Shown here: piece after piece, positions 33,486 to 41,775 of the stretch
How the letters are laid out: the number at the start of each line of letters is the position of its first letter
Position numbering within the stretch: the stretch's first letter is position 1
Made by a program: the position numbers and the translations under genes
The notes under the pieces: generated by a model
The model's input: the letters and a program-made list of their open reading frames with translations, nothing else
Told to the model about the DNA's origin: nothing
Databases searched by the model: none
NCBI RefSeq assembly: GCF_003020125.1
Contig: NZ_PYFW01000004.1
Span: 434,001 to 498,000, forward strand
Direction: 5' to 3'
DNA length: 64,000 nucleotides
From: Bradyrhizobium sp. MOS003
GTDB lineage: Bacteria > Pseudomonadota > Alphaproteobacteria > Rhizobiales > Xanthobacteraceae

Positions 33486-35015
33486 ATGTCCTTTTCAGAT
33501 CTCGGACTGTCCGAAAAAGTCCTCGCCGCAGTGGCGGCCACCGGTTACACCACCCCCACCCCCATTCAGGAACAGGCGATCCCACACGTCCTCGCACGCA
33601 AGGACGTGCTCGGCATCGCCCAGACCGGCACCGGCAAGACCGCGGCCTTCGTGCTGCCGATGCTCACCATCCTCGAAAAGGGTCGCGCCCGCGCACGCAT
33701 GCCGCGCACGCTGATCCTCGAGCCGACCCGCGAGCTCGCGGCGCAGGTCAAGGAAAACTTCGACCGCTACGGCGCCGGCCAGAAACTCAACGTCGCCCTC
33801 CTGATCGGCGGCGTTTCCTTCGGCGACCAGGATGCCAAGCTGACGCGCGGCGTCGACGTGCTAATCGCCACCCCCGGCCGCCTACTCGACCATACTGAGC
33901 GCGGCGGTCTGCTCCTCACCGGCGTCGAGCTGCTCGTCATCGACGAAGCCGATCGCATGCTGGACATGGGTTTCATCCCCGACATCGAACGCGTCTGCAA
34001 GCTCGTCCCGTTCACGCGGCAGACCCTGTTCTTCACCGCGACCATGCCGCCGGAAATCCGGCGTATCACCGAGACCTTCCTGCACAACCCGCAGAAGGTC
34101 GAAGTGTCCAAGCCCGCGACGACCGCCGTGACCGTCACGCAGTGTCAGGTCCCGGCCGGGCGCGAAGCGCATGAGAAGCGCGAATTGCTGCGGCGCCTGC
34201 TGCGCGAAGCCAAGGACCTCCAGAACGCGATCATCTTCTGCAATCGCAAGCGCGAGGTCGCCATCGTTCACAAATCGCTGCAGAAGCACGGCTTCAGTGT
34301 CGGCGCGCTGCACGGCGACATGGACCAGTCGGCCCGCACGGCGGCGCTCGAACAGTTCCGCAAGGGCGAGCTGCCGCTGCTCGTCGCCTCCGACGTCGCC
34401 GCCCGCGGTCTCGACATTCCCGAGGTCAGCCACGTCTTCAATTTCGACGTCCCCCACCATCCCGACGACTACGTTCATCGCGTCGGCCGCACCGGCCGCG
34501 CCGGCCGCACCGGCACCGCGATCTCGCTCGTGACGCCGCTCGACCAGAAGTCGATCGTGGCGATCGAGAAGCTGATCGGGCAGAGCATTCCGCGCGCCGA
34601 AGGCGACTACGAAGTGAGTGCCGACACCGGCGAACACAGTGATCGCCCGCGCGAGTCGCGCGAGCGCTCACGTGGCGGACGCGGGAAGCCGCAGCGCGGC
34701 GGTCGCGACCGTGAGCGCAGCCACGAGCCGCGCGAGCCGCGTGGCGAAGCGAGGCACGCTTCCGAGACAAGGCCGTCGGCCGAAGCGCGGCCCGCCCCCG
34801 AGGCGAGGCCTGCACGCGAGCCGAGGCCTCCGCGGGAAGCGCGGCAATCGTCCGAGCCGCGTCATGGCGCGCGCCAGCCGGCCAATGCGGCGCATGTGCC
34901 TTCGATCGGCCGTCCCGAGCCGCGTCGCCAGCGCGAGGCGGACAGCGAGCCCGGCGATCACTCGCATCTTCCGGCGTTCCTGCTCCGGCCGGTGCGCTCC
35001 CCCGCCGGGGCCTGA
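33486..35015 (+). CDS. DEAD-box RNA helicase, RhlE-like, with basic repeat tail
   Basis: 509 residues. Q motif GYTTPTPIQEQAIP, motif I AQTGTGKT, PTRELAAQ, GG, TPGR, DEAD motif VIDEADRMLDMGF, TAT motif FFTATMP, and motif VI HRVGRTGRAGRTG are complete. The C-terminal extension from about residue 375 is Arg/Glu/Pro/Ala-rich with repeats such as EARPAPEARPAREPRPPREARQ, a disordered tail of the kind that binds RNA or degradosome partners. It probably assists ribosome assembly or mRNA turnover in the cold. The 300-base gap upstream may hold a long leader. Confidence 0.92.
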   Translation: MSFSDLGLSEKVLAAVAATGYTTPTPIQEQAIPHVLARKDVLGIAQTGTGKTAAFVLPMLTILEKGRARARMPRTLILEPTRELAAQVKENFDRYGAGQKLNVALLIGGVSFGDQDAKLTRGVDVLIATPGRLLDHTERGGLLLTGVELLVIDEADRMLDMGFIPDIERVCKLVPFTRQTLFFTATMPPEIRRITETFLHNPQKVEVSKPATTAVTVTQCQVPAGREAHEKRELLRRLLREAKDLQNAIIFCNRKREVAIVHKSLQKHGFSVGALHGDMDQSARTAALEQFRKGELPLLVASDVAARGLDIPEVSHVFNFDVPHHPDDYVHRVGRTGRAGRTGTAISLVTPLDQKSIVAIEKLIGQSIPRAEGDYEVSADTGEHSDRPRESRERSRGGRGKPQRGGRDRERSHEPREPRGEARHASETRPSAEARPAPEARPAREPRPPREARQSSEPRHGARQPANAAHVPSIGRPEPRRQREADSEPGDHSHLPAFLLRPVRSPAGA

Positions 35016-35075
35016 AGCGCGACGTGCTCCAGGCTTTCGGTTGAGCAAAGCCTCCGCACAATTTTTTAGATGCAT

Positions 35076-35106
35076 TCGTGAACGTATATTTACGGGGCGT
35101 TCACGA
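35076..35106. promoter_or_regulatory. Inverted repeat upstream of the GGDEF gene
   Basis: TCGTGAACG (35076-35084) and CGTTCACGA (35098-35106) are exact complements with 13 bases between them. It lies 75 bases before the GGDEF start, in an AT-rich patch after the helicase gene, so it could be an operator or the end of a transcript. Confidence 0.45.
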
Positions 35107-35181
35107 TCGTCCGTTAGCCTACGAACATAATTTAAGCATTGCTGCGGTCGTCGGTGCACCGACCGCTGTGGGGTATGTTCC

Positions 35182-36249
35182 GTGGTGAAGGTTCTCGATG
35201 AACACGAACGCACGATGGCGTTCGCCGAGATAGCGCTCGGGCAGATCCGATCGCTGCGGCAGACGGCAATTCCCCGCAATTATGAGATTTGGTACGTCTA
35301 CGCCACCGGCTACAACGCGCCGCTCAACAAGATCATCAACGAGACGCTGGCGCGCAGCGGCAAGCTGACTGAAGCCGATCTCGAGCAGATCTACGAGACC
35401 TATCTCTCCCACATCAAGACCACCGACCGCATCGACAAGGTCGGCGCGCGCGTCATCGGCGAGATCGACGACGTGATGAAGGTCTTGAGCGACGCACTCG
35501 GCGTGACCGGCTCCTACGATGCCAGCCTGTCGGGCGCCACCGAGAAACTGGCGTCCGCCAAGAGCCGCGAGCAGATCAAGTCGATCGTCGAGACGCTGCT
35601 GCGTTCGACCAGTGAGATGCGCGAGACCAACAAGACGCTGGAAGACCGGCTGACGCTGTCGAAGAACGAGATCAGCAACCTCCAGCAGAGCCTGGAGGCG
35701 ATCCGCGCCGAAAGCCTGACCGATCCGCTCACCGGCCTTGGCAACCGCAAATATTTCGACCGCATGATCGACATGGCGGTGCAAACCGCGCTTGCCTCGG
35801 GCGAGCCGCTGTCGCTGCTGCTGTTCGACATCGATCACTTCAAGTCGTTCAACGATTCCTACGGCCATCTCACCGGCGACCAGGTGCTGCGGCTCGTCGG
35901 ACTTTCGCTGAAGCAGACCATCAAGGGCCAGGACATCACCGCGCGCTATGGCGGCGAGGAATTCGCGGTGGTGCTGCCCAACACCGCGCTGCGTCAGGCC
36001 CTCACGGTGGCCGACCACATCCGCCGCGCGGTGATGGCGAAGGAATTGAAGAAGAAGTCCACCGGCGAGATCCTCGGCCGCGTCACCATCTCCGTCGGCG
36101 TCTCCATGCTCAAACCGGGCGACGACACCGATGCACTGATCGAGCGCGCGGATGCCTGCCTCTACGCCGCCAAGCGCAACGGCCGCAACCGCGTGATCTG
36201 CGAGGCCGATCCGGAATACGCGGTCGAGACCCACAGCCGCGTGGCGTGA
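35182..36249 (+). CDS. Diguanylate cyclase (GGDEF) with N-terminal helical domain
   Basis: 355 residues from a GTG start. Residues 1-150 are helical, including IPRNYEIWYVYATGYNAPLNKIINETL, a fold found in proteins like Caulobacter DgcB-type cyclases; a coiled coil (residues about 145-180) leads to the GGDEF domain. The active loop is GGEEF at residues 257-261, preceded by DPLTGLGNRKYF and LLLFDIDHFKSFND, so the enzyme should make c-di-GMP. The position of the inhibitory I-site reads KGQD (248-251) instead of RxxD, which argues for weak or absent product inhibition. Soluble: no signal peptide or membrane helix. Confidence 0.9.
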   Translation: MVKVLDEHERTMAFAEIALGQIRSLRQTAIPRNYEIWYVYATGYNAPLNKIINETLARSGKLTEADLEQIYETYLSHIKTTDRIDKVGARVIGEIDDVMKVLSDALGVTGSYDASLSGATEKLASAKSREQIKSIVETLLRSTSEMRETNKTLEDRLTLSKNEISNLQQSLEAIRAESLTDPLTGLGNRKYFDRMIDMAVQTALASGEPLSLLLFDIDHFKSFNDSYGHLTGDQVLRLVGLSLKQTIKGQDITARYGGEEFAVVLPNTALRQALTVADHIRRAVMAKELKKKSTGEILGRVTISVGVSMLKPGDDTDALIERADACLYAAKRNGRNRVICEADPEYAVETHSRVA

Positions 36250-36346
36250 CGCGATCGCAGCGTGCCGGACGGCTGCGCTTGACATTCCAACCTGACGACC
36301 GACATCCTCCGCGCCGCCAGACCGCGAGCATCGAGGATTTGTCGTC

Positions 36347-36877
36347 GTGCCCAATCCGCATGATTTCCACACGCCTCAACCGTCCTACACCAGGGACGAA
36401 TTGCTGAGATCGAGCGACGGCGGCTATTTTGGGCCGGGCAACGCGCAATTGCCAGCGCCGCCGATGCTGATGATGGATCGCATCACGGAAATCAGCCTGG
36501 ACGGCGGCGAGTTCGGCAAGGGCCATATCGTCGGCGAGCTCGATATCGTGCCGGACCACTGGTTTTTCGATTGCCATTATCGCGGCGACGCGATGATGCC
36601 GGGAAGCCTTGGGCTGGATGCGATGTGGCAGATGGTCGGCTACTGGCTCGGCTGGTCGGGCTCACCCGGCAAGGGCCGCGCGATCGGCGTCGGCGAGGTA
36701 GAGGTCACCGGAGTGGTCACGCCGGAGACGCGACGCGTGCGCTACGAGGTCGCCATGCGCATGGTCCGCCGCGGCAAGCTGGTGCTCGGGATTGCCGATG
36801 GCCGTGTGCTGGCGGACGGCGTCTGCGTATTTACCGCCAAGGACATGAGAGTTGGCCTGACTAAGGCCGTGGATTGA
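36347..36877 (+). CDS. fabA: 3-hydroxydecanoyl-ACP dehydratase/isomerase
   Basis: 176 residues from a GTG start (MPNPHDFHTPQPSYTRDELL). The catalytic His77 is in FDCHYRGDAMMPG and Asp91 in LGLDAMWQ, as in E. coli FabA; GKGRAIGVGEVEVTG is also as in the family. It forms the cis double bond needed for unsaturated fatty acids. In many relatives fabA is followed by fabB and fabI; here a TfoX-like gene on the opposite strand follows, so fabA is solitary. Confidence 0.93.
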   Translation: MPNPHDFHTPQPSYTRDELLRSSDGGYFGPGNAQLPAPPMLMMDRITEISLDGGEFGKGHIVGELDIVPDHWFFDCHYRGDAMMPGSLGLDAMWQMVGYWLGWSGSPGKGRAIGVGEVEVTGVVTPETRRVRYEVAMRMVRRGKLVLGIADGRVLADGVCVFTAKDMRVGLTKAVD

Positions 36878-36905
36878 ACCTCTCGGGCAAAGGCGCGTAA
36901 GCGCC

Positions 36906-37001
36906 GTGCCCACGATCTCGGCGTTGATTATTTAAAGCGGTGGGCACGCTTCCGCCGTCGCTCTTCGAGCTATGGCGGACAAGTCGCACTGCCCACCCTA
37001 C
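36906..37001. repeat. Palindromic intergenic repeat at the TfoX 3' end
   Basis: GTGCCCAC (36906-36913) is complementary to GTGGGCAC (36940-36947), and a further GCCCACCCTA stands at 36990-36999. The TfoX-like gene's stop codon lies inside this last element. The sequence resembles a repeat common in Bradyrhizobium intergenic regions. Confidence 0.55.
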
Positions 37002-37417
37002 CGCACCTTCCTTTTGGCTGCCTTCTTGGACAACCGCTTCTTCGGCGCGGCTTTTCTTGGCGCCGTCTTCGCCGCCGCCTTTTTCTTCGGCCGCGTCTTC
37101 ACCTTGGCGCGCTGGGCGGCGGCGAGCGCCGCCCTCGCCCATTGCGCGAGCTCGGCGGAATCGTCGAACAGGCGCGCAGGCAGCTCCCAATAGGAGTTGA
37201 CCACCACGGTCTTGGCGCGGGTCGAATATTGGAACGGTTTTGAGCCTTCGGCTTCAAACTCAGGAATCGTCACCTCGTCGGCCCGAAAGAACAGGCCGGC
37301 ACGCAGCGACAGCGCGAAGTTGATGCCGTCGGCGGAGATGCCGTAGCCGGAGAACATCTTGCGGATGGTGACGGGGCCGAAATCGGCGAACAGTTCGGCC
37401 AGGAATTCGCGGTCCAT
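36998..37417 (-). CDS. TfoX N-terminal-domain protein with lysine-rich tail
   Basis: 139 residues. Residues 1-100 are a TfoX/Sxy N-terminal domain (FGPVTIRKMFSGYGISADGINFAL, then VVNSYWELPARLFDDSAELAQWARAAL). The last 35 residues are almost wholly Lys/Arg/Ala/Pro (for example KTRPKKKAAAKTAPRKAAPK), resembling histone H1-like tails and likely to bind DNA or RNA. Sxy is a competence activator in gammaproteobacteria, but that role is not known here. No competence genes are adjacent. Confidence 0.8.
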   Translation of the reverse strand: MDREFLAELFADFGPVTIRKMFSGYGISADGINFALSLRAGLFFRADEVTIPEFEAEGSKPFQYSTRAKTVVVNSYWELPARLFDDSAELAQWARAALAAAQRAKVKTRPKKKAAAKTAPRKAAPKKRLSKKAAKRKVR

Positions 37418-37460
37418 CGAAGGCTTCCTCGCGCGAGCAAGTGAGCCTTCATAGCATTTC

Positions 37461-37546
37461 CGTCATTGCAAGCGAAGCGACACAATCCAGGCTTCCGACG
37501 CGGAGGCAGTCTGGATTGCTTCGTCGCTTCGCTCCTCGCAATGACG
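37461..37546. repeat. 86-nt palindromic repeat, copy A
   Basis: CGTCATTGC at the left end is complementary to GCAATGACG at the right end, with internal AATCCAG/CTGGATT pairing. A second copy lies at 47468-47553 with the same ends and core. It sits directly after the sufA stop codon and may act as a 3' stabiliser or terminator for the SUF operon. Confidence 0.85.
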
Positions 37547-37557
37547 CGGGAGATAAA

Positions 37558-37968
37558 CTACCCGTCGATCTTGGCCGGACGCAGCTCGACCGACTCGCCA
37601 CAGCCGCAGGCGGAGATCTGGTTGGGATTGTTGAAGACGAACTGGGCCTGCATCTTGTCGGCCTTGTAGTCCATCTCGGTACCGAGCAGGAACAGCACGG
37701 CCTTGGGGTCGACCAGGATCTTGACACCCTTGTCCTCGACGACCTCGTCGGTCGGGCGAACGTCATGGGCGTATTCGACCGTGTAGGACTGGCCGGCGCA
37801 GCCACCGTTCTTCACGCCGACGCGCAGGCCGACGATCTCGGAGTCGGCGCGGTTTGTCAGTTCGCTGATGCGCTGGGCGGCGGCATCGGTCAGCCGCATT
37901 ACCTGCGGGCGCGGCCGCCGCGGCTTGGGAGTGGATGCTGGTGTCGAGCCTGACGATATCTGGGTCAT
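37558..37968 (-). CDS. sufA: Fe-S cluster assembly scaffold/carrier SufA (HesB/IscA family)
   Basis: 136 residues with an N-terminal Pro/Ser-rich extension of about 20. The A-type carrier cysteines are present: NGGCAGQSYTV for the first and SACGCGES for the last two. FVFNNPNQ precedes them as usual. SufA carries clusters from the SufBCD scaffold to target proteins. It is the last gene of the SUF operon, 63 bases after sufT. Confidence 0.95.
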   Translation of the reverse strand: MTQISSGSTPASTPKPRRPRPQVMRLTDAAAQRISELTNRADSEIVGLRVGVKNGGCAGQSYTVEYAHDVRPTDEVVEDKGVKILVDPKAVLFLLGTEMDYKADKMQAQFVFNNPNQISACGCGESVELRPAKIDG

Positions 37969-38031
37969 GTCAATGATGTGGTCCGTTGCGGCGCGAATTC
38001 AATGCCAGGGATTCAAAGCAAGCGTTACGCG

Positions 38032-38403
38032 TCACCACATGTTGAGGACGAGGCGGGCCTCGTCGCTCATGCGCTCCGGGGTCCAGGCGGGCTCCCAGAT
38101 CACCTTGACGTCGACCACGCCGACGCCGGGGACGCTGGCAACCGCGTTCTCGACCATGGTCGGCAGCTCGCCGGCGGCCGGGCAGTTCGGCGTCGTCAGC
38201 GTCATCTGGACGTCGACGGAGCGGTCGTCCTTGATCTCGACCTTGTAGATCAAGCCGAGTTCGTAGATGTCCGCCGGAATTTCCGGGTCGAACACGGTCT
38301 TCAGCCCGGCGATGATCTCGGTGGTGAGACGCTCGGTCTCCTCCGGCGGCAGCGCCGAACGGGTCTCCATCGGATTGGCTTTGATTTCGGCCGTGTCACT
38401 CAT
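38032..38403 (-). CDS. sufT: SUF system protein SufT (DUF59/MIP18 family)
   Basis: 123 residues. The DUF59 signature FDPEIPADIYELGLIYKV is followed by MTLTTPNCPAAGELP with the conserved Cys, and VWEPAWTPERMSDEARLVL. SufT-type proteins help cluster maturation. Its ATG overlaps the sufS stop by four bases. Confidence 0.94.
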   Translation of the reverse strand: MSDTAEIKANPMETRSALPPEETERLTTEIIAGLKTVFDPEIPADIYELGLIYKVEIKDDRSVDVQMTLTTPNCPAAGELPTMVENAVASVPGVGVVDVKVIWEPAWTPERMSDEARLVLNMW

Positions 38404-39647
38404 GCGAACATATCCCGCGCCTTCAGCAGCGCCTGTGCCAGATGATCGACTTCTTCCCGCGTATTATACATGCCGAACGAGGCCCGGCATGTGGCCGTCA
38501 CGTTGAACCGCTCTAAAAGCGGCATCACGCAATGGGTGCCGGCGCGCACCGCGATGCCCTGGCGGTCGATCACGGTGGCGACGTCATGGGCATGCGCGCC
38601 CTTCAGCTCGAACGAGATCACCGGACCCTTGCCCCGCGCGGTCCCGATCAGCCGCAGCGAGTTGATCTCGCGCAGCTTCTCCTGGGCATAGGTGGTGAGA
38701 TCGTGCTCGTGCGCGGCGATGCGCTCCTTGCCGATCGAATTGACGTAGTCGATGGCCGCGCCAAGGCCGACGGCCTCGACGATCGCGGGCGTGCCCGCCT
38801 CGAATTTATGCGGAGGATCGCCGTAGGTGACGACATCGCGCGAAACCTCGCGGATCATCTCGCCGCCGCCGTTGAAGGGACGCATCGCCACGAGGTGGTC
38901 GTACTTGGCCCAGAGCACACCGATGCCCGTGGGACCATAGACCTTGTGGCCGGTGAAGACGTAGAAGTCGCAGCCGATGTCCTGGACGTCGACGGGCAGA
39001 TGCACCGCGCCCTGGCTGCCGTCGACCAGCACGGGGATGCCGCGAGCGTGGGCGATCTTCACGACCTCCTTGACCGGCACGATGGTGCCGAGCGCATTCG
39101 ACATCTGGGTGATCGCGACCAGCCTGGTCTTGGCCGTCAGAAGCTTCTCGAACTCGTCGATGAGGAAATTGCCCTCGTCGTCGACCGGCGCCCATTTGAT
39201 CACGGCACCCTGACGCTCCCTGAGGAAATGCCAGGGCACGATGTTGGAATGGTGCTCCATGATCGAGAGGACGATCTCGTCGCCCTCTTTGATGTTCGGC
39301 CCGCCCCAGGACGAGGCGACCAGGTTGATCGCCTCCGTCGCGTTGCGGGTGAAGATCACTTCTTCGGTGCGGGGCGCGTTGATGAACTGCGCCACCTTGG
39401 TGCGACCGCCCTCAAAGGCCTCGGTCGCGGCATTGGCAAGGTAATGCAGGCCGCGATGCACGTTGGCGTATTCGCTCGTATAGGCCTGCGTCATGCGGTC
39501 GAGCACGGCACTGGGCTTCTGCGCCGAGGCGGCGTTGTCGAAATAGACCAGCGGCTTGCCATAGACCTGCATGGCGAGCGCCGGAAAATCCTGGCGCACG
39601 CGCGCGACGTCGTAGGCACCGTTCTTGACTGCCGGATGCGTGCTCAT
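38400..39647 (-). CDS. sufS: Cysteine desulfurase SufS (group II)
   Basis: 415 residues. PLP Lys lies in FTGHKVYGPTG, and the active Cys in VRAGTHCVMPLL, the short loop of group II desulfurases. N-terminal YGKPLVYFDNAASAQKP and TRNATEAINLVASSWG are typical. The enzyme supplies sulfur to SufBCD. It overlaps both neighbours by four bases (sufD before, sufT after), and there is no sufE in the operon, so the sulfur acceptor must be elsewhere or dispensable. Confidence 0.96.
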   Translation of the reverse strand: MSTHPAVKNGAYDVARVRQDFPALAMQVYGKPLVYFDNAASAQKPSAVLDRMTQAYTSEYANVHRGLHYLANAATEAFEGGRTKVAQFINAPRTEEVIFTRNATEAINLVASSWGGPNIKEGDEIVLSIMEHHSNIVPWHFLRERQGAVIKWAPVDDEGNFLIDEFEKLLTAKTRLVAITQMSNALGTIVPVKEVVKIAHARGIPVLVDGSQGAVHLPVDVQDIGCDFYVFTGHKVYGPTGIGVLWAKYDHLVAMRPFNGGGEMIREVSRDVVTYGDPPHKFEAGTPAIVEAVGLGAAIDYVNSIGKERIAAHEHDLTTYAQEKLREINSLRLIGTARGKGPVISFELKGAHAHDVATVIDRQGIAVRAGTHCVMPLLERFNVTATCRASFGMYNTREEVDHLAQALLKARDMFA

Positions 39648-40948
39648 TGGCGGCGCTCCAGCCAGCGCTCGGCGATGCCGATCACGTGCTCGCGCAACCC
39701 GTCATCGGCGATCTGCTCGATCGCCTCGCCCACGAACGCCTGGATCAGCAGCGCCTGGGCCTGCTTCTCCGGCAGGCCGCGGGCCTTCAGGTAGAACAGC
39801 AGGCTGTCATCGAGCGCGCCGGCGGTGGCGCCGTGGCCGCAAGAGACGTCGTCGGCGAAGATTTCGAGCTCGGGCTTGTTGTCGGCCTCGGCCTCGTCCG
39901 AGAGCAGCAGCGCGCGGATCATCATCTTGCCGTCGGTCTTCTGGGCGTCGGGACGAACGATGATGCGGCCCTGGAATACCGAATGGGCGCGATCATCCAG
40001 CACGGCGCGGAAGACCTCGCGGCTGACGCAGTTCGGCACCGCATGGTCGACGACCAGCGTGGTATCGCCGTGCTCGGTCTTCTGCAGCAGGTTCACGCCA
40101 TTGGCGGAGAGCTCGCTGCCCTCACCCGCCAGCGTGATGAAGCCCTGCAGACGGCTCACTGCGGCGCCCGTGGTCATGTTGAAGAAATTCAGCTTCGTGT
40201 TGGCTCCGACGGTCACGAAGTGAGAGCTGATGTTCACCGCGTCAGGCGCGTCGTCCATCAGACGGATATGTGCGACATCAGCGTTGTCGCCGATCGAAAG
40301 GACGACGGCATCGTTGACTTGGTAGGCTTTGGCACCGACTGCGACAAAGCTCTCGATGATGGTGGCGCGGGCGCCCTTCCCGACCATGACCCGCGAGCGG
40401 GTGAAGGCCGAGGCGGAAGCCGCGGTTGCGAGATGGATGATCTGGATCGGCGCAGACAGTTGCGTACCATCCGCAATCGACAGCACGACACCGTCGGTCG
40501 CCATCGCCGCGTTCAGCGCGATCACCGCATCCGTCGAGGCGGTCTTCAGGAGATCGGCATCCTTCTCCAGCGCCTCCCGCAACGTCCCAAAGCCCACCTC
40601 GGAGGCAAGCGCCTTCACGTCGGAGAGATCGGACGCGAACACGCCGTCGACCAGCACCAGCTTGCGGGCGCCTGCAATCGCATGGACCTTCACAGCGTCC
40701 GCGGCACGCTTCAGCGCGGCCGCATCGGGCGCGGCCGACAGCGGCAGCACCTCGCCGACCAGCGCGCGCAGATCGGTATATTTCCATTCCTCGATCCGGC
40801 GATGCGGCAGGCCGAGACGCTCATAGGTCTCGAACGCCTCGCGGCGCACCGCGATCACGGAAGGCGAACCCGGCAGCCGGCCCTCGGCGCTGGTGAAGAG
40901 ATCGCTCACCGCGCGGCCCTTTCCGGTCTTTGCCACAGCAACGTTCAT
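39644..40948 (-). CDS. sufD: Fe-S cluster assembly protein SufD
   Basis: 434 residues. The C-terminal half has the SufB/D beta-helix: FFNMTTGAAVSRLQGFI, DHAVPNCVSREVFRAVLDDRAHSVFQGRI and FADDVSCGHGATAGALDD with the conserved Cys and His. The N-terminal helical region carries RRIEEWKYTDLRAL. It forms SufB-SufC2-SufD. Start is the ATG at 40948; a longer frame overlaps sufC. It lies 11 bases after sufC. Confidence 0.95.
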   Translation of the reverse strand: MNVAVAKTGKGRAVSDLFTSAEGRLPGSPSVIAVRREAFETYERLGLPHRRIEEWKYTDLRALVGEVLPLSAAPDAAALKRAADAVKVHAIAGARKLVLVDGVFASDLSDVKALASEVGFGTLREALEKDADLLKTASTDAVIALNAAMATDGVVLSIADGTQLSAPIQIIHLATAASASAFTRSRVMVGKGARATIIESFVAVGAKAYQVNDAVVLSIGDNADVAHIRLMDDAPDAVNISSHFVTVGANTKLNFFNMTTGAAVSRLQGFITLAGEGSELSANGVNLLQKTEHGDTTLVVDHAVPNCVSREVFRAVLDDRAHSVFQGRIIVRPDAQKTDGKMMIRALLLSDEAEADNKPELEIFADDVSCGHGATAGALDDSLLFYLKARGLPEKQAQALLIQAFVGEAIEQIADDGLREHVIGIAERWLERRQ

Positions 40949-40959
40949 CGCAAAATTCC

Positions 40960-41712
40960 TTACGCGGCGTCCTCGAACTGGGCGTAGCCGGAGGCTTCCA
41001 GCTCCAGCGCCAGTTCCTTGCCGCCGCTCTTCACGACACGGCCCTTCGACATCACGTGCACGATGTCGGGCACGATGTAGTTCAGCAGCCGCTGATAATG
41101 GGTGATGACGACCATCGCGCGCTTGGGCGAATGCAGCGCGTTGACGCCGTCGGCGGCGATGCGCAACGCGTCGATGTCGAGGCCGGAATCCATCTCGTCG
41201 AGGATGCACAGGCTCGGCTCGAACAACGCCATCTGGAGCACCTCGTTGCGCTTCTTCTCGCCGCCGGAGAAGCCGACATTGACGCCGCGCTTGAGCATGT
41301 CCTGCGGAATGTTCAGCGACTTCGAGACCTCGCGGACCTTCTTCAGGAAGTCAGGCGTCGAATATTCGCTCTCGCCGCGCGCCTTGCGCTGCGCGTTCAG
41401 CGCCGTGCGCAGGAAAGTCATGGTGGCGACGCCGGGAATCTCGACCGGATACTGGAACGCCAGGAACACGCCTTTCGCGGCGCGCTCCTCCGGAGCCATC
41501 TCCAGCAGGTCCTCGCCCTTGAACAGGATCTGACCGTCGGTGACCTCATAACCGGGCTTGCCGGCGATGACGTGGGAGAGCGTCGACTTGCCGGAGCCGT
41601 TCGGCCCCATGATCGCGTGGATCTCGCCCTCGTTCACGGTCAAATTCAGCCCGTGGAGGATCTCACGCTCCTCGACACGAACCTTGAGGTCTTTCACTTC
41701 AAGCAAAGCCAT
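40960..41712 (-). CDS. sufC: Fe-S cluster assembly ATPase SufC
   Basis: 250 residues. Walker A GPNGSGKST, ABC signature FSGGEKKRNEV, Walker B LCILDEMDSGLD and the H-loop ITHYQRLL are complete. SufC powers the SufBCD scaffold. The start is at 41712 (MALLEVKDLKV); the in-frame extension to 41760 is not conserved. It follows sufB by 63 bases. Confidence 0.97.
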   Translation of the reverse strand: MALLEVKDLKVRVEEREILHGLNLTVNEGEIHAIMGPNGSGKSTLSHVIAGKPGYEVTDGQILFKGEDLLEMAPEERAAKGVFLAFQYPVEIPGVATMTFLRTALNAQRKARGESEYSTPDFLKKVREVSKSLNIPQDMLKRGVNVGFSGGEKKRNEVLQMALFEPSLCILDEMDSGLDIDALRIAADGVNALHSPKRAMVVITHYQRLLNYIVPDIVHVMSKGRVVKSGGKELALELEASGYAQFEDAA

Positions 41713-41775
41713 CTTGGTATCCAGTTTATTCAATTGATGCATGGAGCGCCCGAGGCGCACCGCGAGGGTCGGAGA

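Noticed and set aside
37470..37550. A CRISPR-like repeat at 37461 and 47468
   Set aside because: There are only two copies 10 kb apart, each palindromic and 86 nt long, with no spacers and no cas genes.
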